64,000 nt of DNA from Pseudobacteriovorax antillogorgiicola. Its GTDB lineage: Bacteria > Bdellovibrionota_B > Oligoflexia > Oligoflexales > RGVZ01. The position numbers and the translations under genes are program-made. Where the stretch lies: the NCBI GenBank assembly GCA_945865565.1, contig CAMBEK010000001.1, positions 351,795 through 415,794 on the forward strand, in the 5' to 3' direction. The notes below the pieces were generated by a model. The model had not been told where the DNA came from and searched no databases. It saw only the letters and a program-made list of their open reading frames with translations. How positions within the stretch are numbered: the stretch's first letter is position 1; each line of letters begins with the position of its first letter. Shown here in pieces: positions 1 to 7,593 of the stretch.

Positions 1-5
1 TATCT

Positions 6-362
6 ATGAGTTCGATGAATGTTAAGTCAGCAATGCGCGCCCGCAGGAAGCTTCGCGGTCGCAAGAAAATCTCTGGCACTCCAGAGCGCCCCCGGATGTC
101 GGTATTCCGCTCCGCGCGCCATGTTTTCGTGCAGGTTGTCGATGACAACACTGGCAAGACCTTGGTTTCCGTCGGTACCTTTGCAAAAGGCAAGGCCGAG
201 CGTGCTAATAAAGATGTCTGCGCAGAAGTCGGCAAAACAGTTGCGGCCAAGTGCAAAGAAAAGAACATAACCAAAGTCGTCTTCGACAAGAACGGTTACA
301 CATACCACGGCCGCATCAAGGCCTTGGCAGATGGTGCCCGCGAAGCTGGTCTGGATTTCTAA
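6..362 (+). CDS. rplR: 50S ribosomal protein L18 (uL18)
   Basis: Ribosomal protein uL18 binds 5S rRNA and helps build the central protuberance of the large subunit. The 118-residue product has the usual basic N-terminus with an ARRKLRGR stretch, the central PRMSVFRS and HVFVQVVDD segments, and the C-terminal YHGRIKALADGAREAGLDF typical of the family. The ATG at 6 is used; an in-frame ATG at 15 is an alternative that would shorten it by three residues. It is the first gene in the window and lies 21 bases before rpsE in the expected spc-operon order, so the operon clearly starts upstream of the window edge. Confidence 0.97.
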   Translation: MSSMNVKSAMRARRKLRGRKKISGTPERPRMSVFRSARHVFVQVVDDNTGKTLVSVGTFAKGKAERANKDVCAEVGKTVAAKCKEKNITKVVFDKNGYTYHGRIKALADGAREAGLDF

Positions 363-383
363 AGGACTCCCGAGAGGTAACCT

Positions 384-986
384 GTGTCAAAAGAAACCAA
401 AGAGCCAAGAAAAGTAGATGAACGGGACAACGATGGTCTTCAGGATCGGGTTGTTCACATTGCTCGCGTTGCGAAGGTCGTGAAGGGCGGTCGCCGCTTC
501 AGCTTCAGTGCGCTGGTGGTGGTGGGCGATGGCCGCGAGAAGGTCGGTTTCGGACTGGGTAAAGCCAGCGAAGTGCCGGACGCGATTCGCAAGGCGTCGG
601 AACAGGCAAAAAAGAACATGACCAAAATCCCGATGGTCGACGGAACGATTCCGTTTGATGTAACGGGTAAGTTCGGTTCCGCTCGCGTTATCATGTTCCC
701 AGCCAAAAAAGGTAAAGGGATCATTGCCGGTGGTGCAGTTCGGATTCTGGTTGAACTTGGTGGTGTTCAAGACATCATCTGCAAAGTTCACGGAACAAAA
801 AACCACCAAAACGTGGTTCGCGCGGCAATGGACGGCCTGAAACAACTGATGCTTCCGGAGCAGTACGCCGCCTACCGCGGCAAGGTTGCGGAAGAAACCA
901 GGCAGATTCGCCAAAGCAAGTCTGAAATCCGTCGCTCAACCAAGGTTGCTGCCAGCAAATCTGGTACGGCCAAGGCGAAGAAGTAA
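384..986 (+). CDS. rpsE: 30S ribosomal protein S5 (uS5)
   Basis: Ribosomal protein uS5 is part of the small-subunit decoding region and affects translational accuracy. The 200-residue product contains the N-terminal double-stranded-RNA-binding-like domain (VVHIARVAKVVKGGRRFSF, then GFGLGKASEVPDAIRKA) and the C-terminal S5 domain with GIIAGGAVR and VRAAMDGL. Start is GTG 384, preceded by GAGAGG. The tail is longer than in E. coli and ends in a Lys/Ala-rich stretch. It sits between rplR and rpmD as in the conserved spc operon. Confidence 0.97.
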   Translation: MSKETKEPRKVDERDNDGLQDRVVHIARVAKVVKGGRRFSFSALVVVGDGREKVGFGLGKASEVPDAIRKASEQAKKNMTKIPMVDGTIPFDVTGKFGSARVIMFPAKKGKGIIAGGAVRILVELGGVQDIICKVHGTKNHQNVVRAAMDGLKQLMLPEQYAAYRGKVAEETRQIRQSKSEIRRSTKVAASKSGTAKAKK

Positions 987-1007
987 GGTCTGAAAGGGAA
1001 CTGGGAA

Positions 1008-1190
1008 ATGTCAGAGATCGTCGTTAAGCAACATCGCAGCCTGATTGGTCAGTCGGAAGCCAACAGGAAAGTTGTCAAAGCCCTTGGTTTAGGCCGTATC
1101 GGTCGTACCAAGATTCACAAGGACAATAACTGCATCCGTGGAATGATCAACAAGGTGAAGCACCTTGTTACGTATGAGCTGAAGGGTTGA
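1008..1190 (+). CDS. rpmD: 50S ribosomal protein L30 (uL30)
   Basis: Small large-subunit protein uL30 of 60 residues, the normal bacterial length. The family pattern is visible: a short N-terminal beta strand (VVKQHRSLIGQ), then KVVKALGLGRIGRTK and a C-terminal MINKVKHLV strand. It lies 21 bases after rpsE and three bases before the chosen rplO start. The ATG at 1008 is preceded by an AAAGGGAACTGGGA stretch that can serve as ribosome binding site. Confidence 0.95.
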   Translation: MSEIVVKQHRSLIGQSEANRKVVKALGLGRIGRTKIHKDNNCIRGMINKVKHLVTYELKG

Positions 1191-1192
1191 AC

Positions 1193-1666
1193 ATGCCAAC
1201 CAAAAAACCTGAAACAGCAGTGATGAAAACTCTTGGAAACGTGGCTCCAGCGAAGGGCTCCAACACCAAGATCAAGCGTATCGGACGCGGTATTGGTAGC
1301 GGTTTGGGCAAAACGTCTGCCCATGGCGGTAAAGGCCAGACGGCTCGCGCCGGTGGTGGCATCCGGGCCGGTTTTGAAGGTGGCCAAATGCCTCTTTATC
1401 GCCGTCTTCCAAAGCGTGGATTCACCAATTTGTTCGCTAGACGTTTTAATGCGATCAATGTTTCTGACTTGAATCGTTTTGAATCCGGCGCACGTGTTGA
1501 TCGTGAGGCTCTTGCCAAGGCTGGACTCGTCAGATTTGATGATCTCCCGATGAAGCTGCTGGGTAATGGCAAGCTGGAGAAGAAGCTGACGGTTTTGGTC
1601 AATAAGGCGAGTGCATCGGCCAAGCAGGCCGTTGAAAAATTGGGCGGTAAAGTCGAGGAGATCTAA
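1193..1666 (+). CDS. rplO: 50S ribosomal protein L15 (uL15)
   Basis: Large-subunit protein uL15, which threads a Gly- and Arg-rich N-terminal arm into 23S rRNA late in assembly. The product is about 157 residues from ATG 1193; a TTG at 1187 would add two residues, but ATG after GAAGGG is preferred. Typical segments are GRGIGSGLGKTSAHGGKGQ, RAGGGIRAGFEGGQMPLYRRLPK, and the C-terminal KASASAKQAVEKLGG. The N-terminus is about ten residues longer than in E. coli. It precedes secY by two bases. Confidence 0.96.
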   Translation: MPTKKPETAVMKTLGNVAPAKGSNTKIKRIGRGIGSGLGKTSAHGGKGQTARAGGGIRAGFEGGQMPLYRRLPKRGFTNLFARRFNAINVSDLNRFESGARVDREALAKAGLVRFDDLPMKLLGNGKLEKKLTVLVNKASASAKQAVEKLGGKVEEI

Positions 1667-1668
1667 GA

Positions 1669-2991
1669 GTGGCCCAGGCGATTTCGAAGCTACCGGAAGG
1701 CACGCTGAACCACCTGCAGAAGAAAATCCTGTACACACTGGGATTTCTTGCGATCTACCGAATTGGGGTGCATGTCCCGATTCCCGGCGTAGATACTGAG
1801 GCTCTTAGTGAGTTTTTCAAGACACAAGGCGCGAACCTGTTCGGCATGTTCAACATGTTTTCAGGTGGGGCCCTCGAGAGGTTCTCGGTCTTCGCCCTTG
1901 GGGTGATGCCTTACATTTCGGCGTCTATTATTGCGCAGTTGCTGACTGTGGTTGTTCCGCACCTTGAGGCCCTATCCAAAGAGGGTGAAGCCGGGCGCCG
2001 GAAAATCACCCAGTACACCCGGTACGGCACTATCGTTCTGGCCTTCGTTCAAGGCTATATGATCGCGACCACATTAGAAGCGGCGCCTTTTCAGGGCAGC
2101 TCGCTTGTGCTTGCGGGTGGTATGGGTTGGAGAATCATGACCACGCTTTCCCTGACGGCAGGAACAGCATTCGTTATGTGGCTTGGGGAGCAGATCACCG
2201 AACGCGGTGTTGGCAACGGCATGTCTTTGATCATTTTCGCTGGCATCGTTGCGGGACTGCCTGGCGTTATCGGCTCGACATATAGCCAATTTGCTCATGC
2301 TCAACTCGATCTTGCGCGCATCGCCCTTCTCGGTGGGGTGATTATCTGTGTAATTGCTGGCGTTGTTTTCCTTGAAAACGGCGTTCGACAGGTGCCGATT
2401 CAGTACGCAAAGCGTCAGGTTGGCGGGCGAATCTACGGTGGTCAAAATTCCCATCTTCCGATCCGTATCAACGCAGCTGGCGTTATCCCTCCGATTTTCG
2501 CAAGTTCGCTTTTACAGTTTCCTTTGACCATTTCAGCGGTTGCTCCAAATTCCAAGATCGCTGGTTTCATTTCTACGAACCTGAATCCGGGCGGCTGGCT
2601 GTACAACAGCGTGTATGTAGCGATGATTATTTTCTTTGCTTACTTCTATACGTCCATCACGTTCAAACCGGATGAAATTGCCGAGAATCTGAAGAAACAC
2701 GGTGGGTTCGTCCCAGGCATCCGTCCTGGTACGAAAACGGCAGAGTTTATGGAACGTATTGTGAGTCGCCTGACGCTTTCTGGGGCGCTTTACCTTTCTG
2801 CGATTTGCGTCCTTCCCACCATTCTGACCGGAAATTTCAACGTTCAGTTCTACTTTGGCGGAACGAGCCTTCTGATTGTTGTTGGTACGGCTCTTGAAAC
2901 CTTTCGCCAGATCGAAGCGCACCGGCAGAGCCTGCGTTATGATTCATTTTTGAAGCGCGGTGCGATTCGTCCCCGTCGGGGAACGGTATGA
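1669..2991 (+). CDS. secY: Protein translocase subunit SecY
   Basis: SecY is the pore-forming subunit of the SecYEG channel in the inner membrane. The 440-residue product has ten predicted transmembrane segments. Conserved stretches include VHVPIPGVD after the first helix, the MFNMFSGGAL plug region, MPYISASIIAQLL and SKEGEAGRRKITQYTRYGT in helix 3 and loop, QITERGVGNGMSLIIFAGI, and a cytoplasmic loop ending GIRPGTKT. Start is GTG 1669, two bases after rplO. Its last codon and stop overlap the adk start by four bases (ATGA), which suggests translational coupling. Confidence 0.98.
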   Translation: MAQAISKLPEGTLNHLQKKILYTLGFLAIYRIGVHVPIPGVDTEALSEFFKTQGANLFGMFNMFSGGALERFSVFALGVMPYISASIIAQLLTVVVPHLEALSKEGEAGRRKITQYTRYGTIVLAFVQGYMIATTLEAAPFQGSSLVLAGGMGWRIMTTLSLTAGTAFVMWLGEQITERGVGNGMSLIIFAGIVAGLPGVIGSTYSQFAHAQLDLARIALLGGVIICVIAGVVFLENGVRQVPIQYAKRQVGGRIYGGQNSHLPIRINAAGVIPPIFASSLLQFPLTISAVAPNSKIAGFISTNLNPGGWLYNSVYVAMIIFFAYFYTSITFKPDEIAENLKKHGGFVPGIRPGTKTAEFMERIVSRLTLSGALYLSAICVLPTILTGNFNVQFYFGGTSLLIVVGTALETFRQIEAHRQSLRYDSFLKRGAIRPRRGTV

Positions 2992-3635
2992 TCGTTGTTC
3001 TCACGGGAGCTCCCGGGGCCGGAAAAGGCACCCAAGCCGACATGATTGCTTCTCGCGCGGGCTTCCGGAAGGTTTCTACGGGCGACGCACTTCGCAAGCA
3101 CGTTCAGATCAAGTCGCTAATCGGTCAGCAGGCTGAGGCCGTGATGGCCAGGGGCGAGCTAGTTTCCGACGAGATTCTGTTTGAGATTTTACGTGAGGAA
3201 CTAGGACCTAACCCAGAAGAGAAAATCCTTCTGGATGGCTATCCACGGAATGTGGCTCAGGCCAAGACTTTGAATTCTTTGGGTAAAGTTCATCCGGTTG
3301 TATTGGCGATCCATCTCGATGTCGATGCCAGCGAGTTGGTTACCCGGTTGAGTGGTCGTCGGGTCTGTGGGAATTGCGGCGCGACCTTCCATGTGAGATT
3401 GACCCCAACCAAGGCCAGCGGCATTTGCGATAAGTGTGGGGGAAGTTTGCAGCAGCGGACGGATGATCGCGAAGAGAGCGTCCGGACGAGGTTGTCTGTC
3501 TATGATTCAACGACAAAGCCAGTTCTCGAATATTACAGGGAAAAAGGGCTTTACGACCGAGTTGATGGCAAGGGTACTACAGAAGAGGTTTTTAGTAAGT
3601 TGAATGCCAGTCTTAATCGGCTTGGTCTCACTTAA
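2988..3635 (+). CDS. adk: Adenylate kinase, zinc-type long lid
   Basis: Adenylate kinase interconverts ATP + AMP and two ADP in the cytoplasm. The 215-residue protein starts with the P-loop GAPGAGKGTQAD (residues about 7-18), has the AMP-binding STGDALR, DGYPRN and the LID arginine segment RTDDREESVRTRL. The LID carries CGNC and CDKC pairs, which marks the structural-zinc form found in many bacteria but not in E. coli. The gene overlaps secY by four bases. The map gene that often follows adk in this operon is absent; a 94-base gap leads to infA instead. Confidence 0.97.
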   Translation: MIVVLTGAPGAGKGTQADMIASRAGFRKVSTGDALRKHVQIKSLIGQQAEAVMARGELVSDEILFEILREELGPNPEEKILLDGYPRNVAQAKTLNSLGKVHPVVLAIHLDVDASELVTRLSGRRVCGNCGATFHVRLTPTKASGICDKCGGSLQQRTDDREESVRTRLSVYDSTTKPVLEYYREKGLYDRVDGKGTTEEVFSKLNASLNRLGLT

Positions 3636-3685
3636 GTCTTCAAGCCTAAAAAGCTTGCAGGTGAAGTTGCTTTAGGTTAGTTTGC

Positions 3686-3711
3686 CGCACCTTTGTGTCC
3701 ACAGGGGTGCG
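3686..3711 (+). promoter_or_regulatory. Perfect 12-pair hairpin in the infA leader
   Basis: The adk-infA gap contains CGCACCTTTGTG (3686-3697), a two-base gap, then CACAGGGGTGCG (3700-3711). All twelve positions can pair, counting two T-G wobbles; in practice the innermost pair would open to give a four-base loop. No T-run follows, so it is not a standard intrinsic terminator. It ends 18 bases before the infA ATG. It may protect RNA ends, mark a processing site, or modulate infA translation. The structure is seen directly; the role is inference. Confidence 0.5.
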
Positions 3712-3729
3712 CCTATTTGAAAGAGCTTG

Positions 3730-3948
3730 ATGTCAAAAGAAGAAGTCATTGAAGTCGAAGGCGTTGTTAAAGAACCGCTCCCGAACGCTATGTTTCGGGT
3801 ACGGCTTGAGAACGGACATGAGGTTCTCGCTCACATCAGCGGAAAGATGAGGATGCACTTCATCAAGATTCTTCCTGGGGACAAGGTGAAGTTGGAAATT
3901 TCGCCCTACGATTTGACTCGTGGGCGGATTACATATCGCGCGAAGTAG
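3730..3948 (+). CDS. infA: Translation initiation factor IF-1
   Basis: IF-1 occupies the ribosomal A site during initiation. The 72-residue product is one OB fold with the family signature: [33 protein letters not shown] and [27 protein letters not shown] 3730 is chosen over the adjacent TTG at 3727 because it gives the universal MSKEE-type start and exact family length. It lies between adk and rpmJ, the common place in bacteria outside the enterics. Confidence 0.97.
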   Translation: MSKEEVIEVEGVVKEPLPNAMFRVRLENGHEVLAHISGKMRMHFIKILPGDKVKLEISPYDLTRGRITYRAK

Positions 3949-3986
3949 CACCAGTATTCGGCAGTTTTAAAAGGGAATGGTGGGTT

Positions 3987-4100
3987 ATGAAAGTTAGAGC
4001 AAGCGTGAAGCCAATTTGTGAGAAGTGCAAGGTTATCCGCCGCAAGAACGTCGTGCGGGTGATTTGCTCGGTTGGCAAGCACAAGCAGAAGCAGGGGTAA
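3987..4100 (+). CDS. rpmJ: 50S ribosomal protein L36 (bL36)
   Basis: A 37-residue ribosomal protein read directly from 3987 (ATG) to the TAA at 4098-4100. The protein begins [15 protein letters not shown] and ends GKHKQKQG, matching the bL36 pattern with the zinc ligands Cys-x2-Cys, a third Cys (VICS) and a His near the C-terminus. This is the zinc-binding form. It lies in the expected slot between infA and rpsM, with a GGGAATGG stretch upstream of the start. Confidence 0.96.
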   Translation: MKVRASVKPICEKCKVIRRKNVVRVICSVGKHKQKQG

Positions 4101-4106
4101 GGATCC

Positions 4107-4484
4107 ATGGCACGTATTGCAGGTGTTGACCTTCCAGGTCAAAAACGCATCGAAATCGCTCTCACGAGCATCTTTGGAATCGGCCGCAAGACCGCTCAGC
4201 AGGTCGTTCGCGAGGCAGGGCTCAAGCCTGAAGTCCGCGCTGCTGATCTTGATTCCAATGAAGTCAACGCACTCCGCAAAGTCATCGACAGCAAGTTGGT
4301 TGTCGAAGGTGATTTGCGTCGTGAAATCGCCTTGTCGGTAAAGCGCCTCATGGACTTGAACTGCACGCGTGGCATTCGCCATCGCAAAGGTTTGCCAGTC
4401 CGCGGTCAGCGCACTAAGACGAATGCCCGTACCCGTAAGGGTCCGCGCAAAACGATCGCCGGCAAGAAAAAAGCTCCTACTTGA
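4107..4484 (+). CDS. rpsM: 30S ribosomal protein S13 (uS13)
   Basis: uS13 is a head protein of the small subunit that contacts P-site tRNA and bridges to the 50S subunit. The 125-residue product starts [19 protein letters not shown], has the helix-hairpin-helix [12 protein letters not shown], then [32 protein letters not shown] in its basic tail. Start ATG 4107 follows TAAGGATCC six bases after rpmJ. It opens the rpsM-rpsK-rpsD-rpoA-rplQ alpha-operon block. Confidence 0.98.
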   Translation: MARIAGVDLPGQKRIEIALTSIFGIGRKTAQQVVREAGLKPEVRAADLDSNEVNALRKVIDSKLVVEGDLRREIALSVKRLMDLNCTRGIRHRKGLPVRGQRTKTNARTRKGPRKTIAGKKKAPT

Positions 4485-4504
4485 TAGAAAGGTAGCAAAT
4501 AGTC

Positions 4505-4903
4505 ATGGCAACTAAACCAGCAGCAACTGGTCTTAAGAAGAAGAAAGTCAAGCGCAACGTCCCAGCGGGAGTTGTGCACATAAAGGCTAGCTTCAACAAC
4601 ACACTCATTACATTCACCGACGTCAATGGCGATGTGGTGGCTTGGTCGAGTTCGGGTAGCAAGGGTTTTAAGGGGTCGCGTAAAAGCACACCATTTGCAG
4701 CGCAAATGGCGGCTGAGGAAGCGTCTCGCAAGGCAATGGATTCCGGCATGCGTACGGTGTCTGTTCTCGTCAGCGGTCCCGGTTCGGGCCGTGAGAGTGC
4801 AGTTCGTGCAGTTGCAGCTGCTGGGATGCGTGTGGCCATGATCAAGGATGTCACCCCGATCCCGCACAACGGCTGCCGCCCATCGAAACGCCGTCGGGTT
4901 TAA
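4505..4903 (+). CDS. rpsK: 30S ribosomal protein S11 (uS11)
   Basis: uS11 forms part of the small-subunit platform near the mRNA exit. The 132-residue product has a Lys-rich N-terminus (KKKKVKRN), then the family stretches [57 protein letters not shown], and the terminal [17 protein letters not shown]. Start ATG 4505 is 20 bases after rpsM. Length and order are normal. Confidence 0.98.
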   Translation: MATKPAATGLKKKKVKRNVPAGVVHIKASFNNTLITFTDVNGDVVAWSSSGSKGFKGSRKSTPFAAQMAAEEASRKAMDSGMRTVSVLVSGPGSGRESAVRAVAAAGMRVAMIKDVTPIPHNGCRPSKRRRV

Positions 4904-4931
4904 TCAACAGCATTGAAGAAGGGGTAATCCA

Positions 4932-5558
4932 GTGGCCCGATATACCGGTCCAGTTTGCAGGCTCTGTCGTCGTGAAGGCGAGAAGCTCTTTTTGAAGGGC
5001 GATCGTTGCTTCACCGACCGTTGTTCGTTTGAGCGTCGTGGATACGCACCTGGCCAGCATGGTCAGCGTCGCACGAAGCTCTCGGAATTTGGCGTGCAGA
5101 TGCGCGAAAAGCAGAAAGTTAAGAGGGTGTACGGCCTTCTTGAACGTCCACTTCGCAACCTGTTTGCTAAGTCGGACAAAGAACGCGGCGTGACGTCGGA
5201 AATATTTTTCCGCAACCTCGAACTCCGTTTGGACAACGTCGTCTACCGTATGGGCTTTGCCCGTAGCCGTAACGAGGCCAAACAAATCGTTCGGCACAAC
5301 CACATCCTTGTCAATGGCAAGCGTTGCAACATTCCAAGTGCACGTATGAGCGTTGGAGATGAGGTCAGTTTGGAAGCAGTCAGCCAGAAGCAAGCACGTT
5401 TCACCTTGGCTTCGGATCTGTTCTCTAGGCGCGCTGCTCTTGCTTGGTTCCAAGTGGACCATGCCAAATTTAGTGGCAAAGTGACTGCCGAACCGACGCG
5501 TGCAGACATTCATATGAATGTGAAAGAGCGTCTCATCGTTGAACTGTACAACAAATAA
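4932..5558 (+). CDS. rpsD: 30S ribosomal protein S4 (uS4), zinc-binding type
   Basis: uS4 initiates 16S rRNA folding. The 208-residue product starts at GTG 4932 and has an N-terminal zinc-type cluster (CRLCRREG, then CFTDRCSFERR), which is the C+ form seen in many lineages. The S4 RNA-binding domain follows: LELRLDNVVYRMGFARSRNEAKQIVRHNHILVNG. In many bacteria S4 represses its own operon; no such leader structure could be verified here. It lies between rpsK and rpoA as expected. Confidence 0.98.
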   Translation: MARYTGPVCRLCRREGEKLFLKGDRCFTDRCSFERRGYAPGQHGQRRTKLSEFGVQMREKQKVKRVYGLLERPLRNLFAKSDKERGVTSEIFFRNLELRLDNVVYRMGFARSRNEAKQIVRHNHILVNGKRCNIPSARMSVGDEVSLEAVSQKQARFTLASDLFSRRAALAWFQVDHAKFSGKVTAEPTRADIHMNVKERLIVELYNK

Positions 5559-5593
5559 TTTTGTTGTCCTGATACTGTCGGGAGAAAAGCGCC

Positions 5594-6604
5594 ATGCATC
5601 GTAATTGGCAAGGGTTGATCAAACCAAAGAATATTGAGACGGAAGCGCTCACTGATACCTACGGCAAGTTCGTGGCAAAGCCGCTCGAGCGTGGTTACGG
5701 CCTTACGCTCGGCAATTCGCTCCGCCGCGCACTTCTCGCAAGTCTTAACGGCGCCGCGATTGTTGCCGTTCGCATTGCTGGTGTGGAGCACGAGTTTTCG
5801 ACCATTCAGGGAGTCAAAGAAGATGTAACAGACATCATTTTGAACCTGAAGCAGGTCAATCTCCGTTACTTGGGCGAGAAAGACAGCCGCATTTCAATCA
5901 AAGCATCTTCTGAAGGTGTCGTGCGGGCGAAGGACATCATCACCAGTGGTGATGTTGAAATTCTTAACCCGGAGCAGATTATCGCAACCGTCGGTCACGA
6001 CGGTTCCTTGGACATGGAAATGGTTGTTCGCCATGGACGTGGCTACGTTTCTGCGGAAGACAACAGATCTGATGATTTCCCAGCGGATTTCATCGCGATT
6101 GATTCGATTTTTGCGCCGGTTCGTCGTGTATCGTACAACGTATCAAACGCCCGCGTGGGACAGATGACGGATTACGACAAACTGAGCATTGAAATTTGGA
6201 CCAACGGCGCAGTTCGTCCTGATGACGCACTTGCCTATTCAGCAAAGATCATCAAAGAGCAGCTCACCATTTTCGTCAACTTTGACGAGGATGAAGAGGA
6301 AGAGCAGCGTCGCGCCGAAGAGACCAAGCCAGTCAACGCCTCGTTGAACGACAATTTGTTCAAGACGGTTGATTCTCTTGAGTTGAGCGTTCGCGCAGCC
6401 AACTGTCTCGAGAATGCCAATATCAAGTTCATTGGCGAACTCGTGACGAAGTCAGAGAACGAAATGTTGAAGACAAAGAACTTTGGCCGCAAGTCCCTGA
6501 ACGAAATCAAGGATATCTTGGCTGAAATGGGTCTGTCGCTGGGCATGAAGATTGATGGGTTTGACCCGTCGACCCTGCGTTCAAAAGACCAGGAACACAA
6601 CTAG
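5594..6604 (+). CDS. rpoA: RNA polymerase subunit alpha
   Basis: The alpha subunit dimerises to start RNA polymerase assembly, and its C-terminal domain contacts UP elements and activators. The 336-residue product has the N-terminal assembly domain (PLERGYGLTLGNSLRRALLASL, residues about 27-48; VEHEFSTIQGVKEDVTDIILNLK), an acidic linker rich in Glu near residue 237, and the alpha-CTD (LELSVRAANCLENANIKFIGELV...LLKTKNFGRKSLNEIKDIL-like). Length is normal. ATG 5594 follows GGGAGAAAAGCGCC. Confidence 0.98.
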   Translation: MHRNWQGLIKPKNIETEALTDTYGKFVAKPLERGYGLTLGNSLRRALLASLNGAAIVAVRIAGVEHEFSTIQGVKEDVTDIILNLKQVNLRYLGEKDSRISIKASSEGVVRAKDIITSGDVEILNPEQIIATVGHDGSLDMEMVVRHGRGYVSAEDNRSDDFPADFIAIDSIFAPVRRVSYNVSNARVGQMTDYDKLSIEIWTNGAVRPDDALAYSAKIIKEQLTIFVNFDEDEEEEQRRAEETKPVNASLNDNLFKTVDSLELSVRAANCLENANIKFIGELVTKSENEMLKTKNFGRKSLNEIKDILAEMGLSLGMKIDGFDPSTLRSKDQEHN

Positions 6605-6622
6605 GATCACGGAGCACGTGTT

Positions 6623-7000
6623 ATGAACCACGGTTTTGGATATCGTAAACTTGGCCGCAAAACGGCTCACCGCAAGGCACTTTTGCGCAACATGGCGACC
6701 TCAATGGTCCTTCATGAGCGCATTGAGACCACCCTGCACAAAGCAAAAGAACTCAGCAGTGTCGTCGAGAAATTGGTCACACTTGGGAAGCGGGGCGACC
6801 TACACGCCCGCCGCCAGGCCGCCAGCTTTTTCTTTGATGACGCCGCCGTGTCAAAGGTTTTTTCCGACTTGGGCCCCCGTTTCAAGGATCGTTCCGGTGG
6901 TTACACCAGAATTCTCCGCCGCGGGAACCGTGCTGGTGACAACGCAGAACTTGCTACGATTGAGTTCGTAGACTTTAAGTTTGTCGCAGCCGCCAAGTAG
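6623..7000 (+). CDS. rplQ: 50S ribosomal protein L17 (bL17)
   Basis: bL17 sits near the peptide exit of the large subunit. The 125-residue product starts [21 protein letters not shown], includes [34 protein letters not shown] and the [27 protein letters not shown]-terminal motif. It is the last gene of the alpha operon, 18 bases after rpoA, and is followed 40 bases later by an intrinsic terminator. Confidence 0.98.
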   Translation: MNHGFGYRKLGRKTAHRKALLRNMATSMVLHERIETTLHKAKELSSVVEKLVTLGKRGDLHARRQAASFFFDDAAVSKVFSDLGPRFKDRSGGYTRILRRGNRAGDNAELATIEFVDFKFVAAAK

Positions 7001-7040
7001 GCTCCGTTCCGGCTTGAACTGATAAGCGCTCTGAATGTCA

Positions 7041-7075
7041 AACCTTCCCCAGAAATACTGGGGAAGGTTTTTTTT
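7041..7075 (+). terminator. Rho-independent terminator of the ribosomal operon
   Basis: AACCTTCCCC (7041-7050) pairs perfectly with GGGGAAGGTT (7060-7069) across a short AGAAATACT loop, and is followed at once by a run of T ending at 7075. It lies 40 bases after rplQ and ends the long spc/alpha transcript. Confidence 0.95.
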
Positions 7076-7135
7076 ATGGCTCCATATTTGGTAGATTAAG
7101 TAGAGATAAAATCGCGACAGATTGAGGGGTTGAGA

Positions 7136-7570
7136 ATGACGAGAGCAGGCCTTTTCCTGGCCATGGTTTTGCTGTCCCTGACGGCATCGTGTATCGGTGA
7201 TGAGTCCCTGGTTAATTCTTTGGACCGCGCCGTATTCAGTCGTTCCGGGAAGTTTTTATTTTCGTCCTATGCGCCCATAACCCTAAAAGAGATACACCTC
7301 GGTCTTGAGGAGTTGCGGGGGAAGAAGGTTCTGATTGAGGGAAAGGTTGTGGAGGCCGGCAAGCATCACACCTTTTTTGTCATGGAGGACGACTCTGCGC
7401 GAATGCTCGTTGTTTTAACCCGCTTTCCAAATATTCTGCCTGATCTTGGTACGAGACAGGGTAAGAATGTGAGGGTTTTAGGTATCGTGGGTAACGGGAA
7501 AAAAGGGCTTCCGGTAGTGATGGCGTCAGCCATCCGGACGTCTCCAGAGCCCGAGCCAGGGAAATCCTGA
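7136..7570 (+). CDS. Putative OB-fold lipoprotein
   Basis: A 144-residue protein whose N-terminus is a lipoprotein signal: a hydrophobic stretch (LFLAMVLLSL) and a lipobox LTASC with the acylated Cys near residue 19. The mature part has a strand pattern LRGKKVLIEGKVVEAG, HHTFFVMEDDSARMLVVL, GKNVRVLGIVG that looks like a small OB fold of the kind found in periplasmic tRNA_anti-like proteins. ATG 7136 is chosen because GAGGGG lies six bases upstream; a TTG at 7130 would leave no room for the binding site. Function is unknown. It lies 23 bases before an LptF/LptG-type permease, so a role in envelope assembly is possible but unproven. Confidence 0.7.
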   Translation: MTRAGLFLAMVLLSLTASCIGDESLVNSLDRAVFSRSGKFLFSSYAPITLKEIHLGLEELRGKKVLIEGKVVEAGKHHTFFVMEDDSARMLVVLTRFPNILPDLGTRQGKNVRVLGIVGNGKKGLPVVMASAIRTSPEPEPGKS

Positions 7571-7593
7571 ACACAAATTAAACTTCGGTTGGC

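Noticed and set aside
3636..3729. A missing map gene hidden between adk and infA
   Set aside because: The gap is 94 bases and cannot encode methionine aminopeptidase; map must be elsewhere.
4851..5513. Long open frame antisense to rpsD
   Set aside because: It runs opposite conserved ribosomal protein S4 and has no family features.
7078..7135. Sigma-70 promoter before the OB-fold lipoprotein gene
   Set aside because: A TAAAAT at 7107-7112 looks like a -10 box, but the nearest TTGGTA is only 13 bases upstream, so the spacing does not fit.
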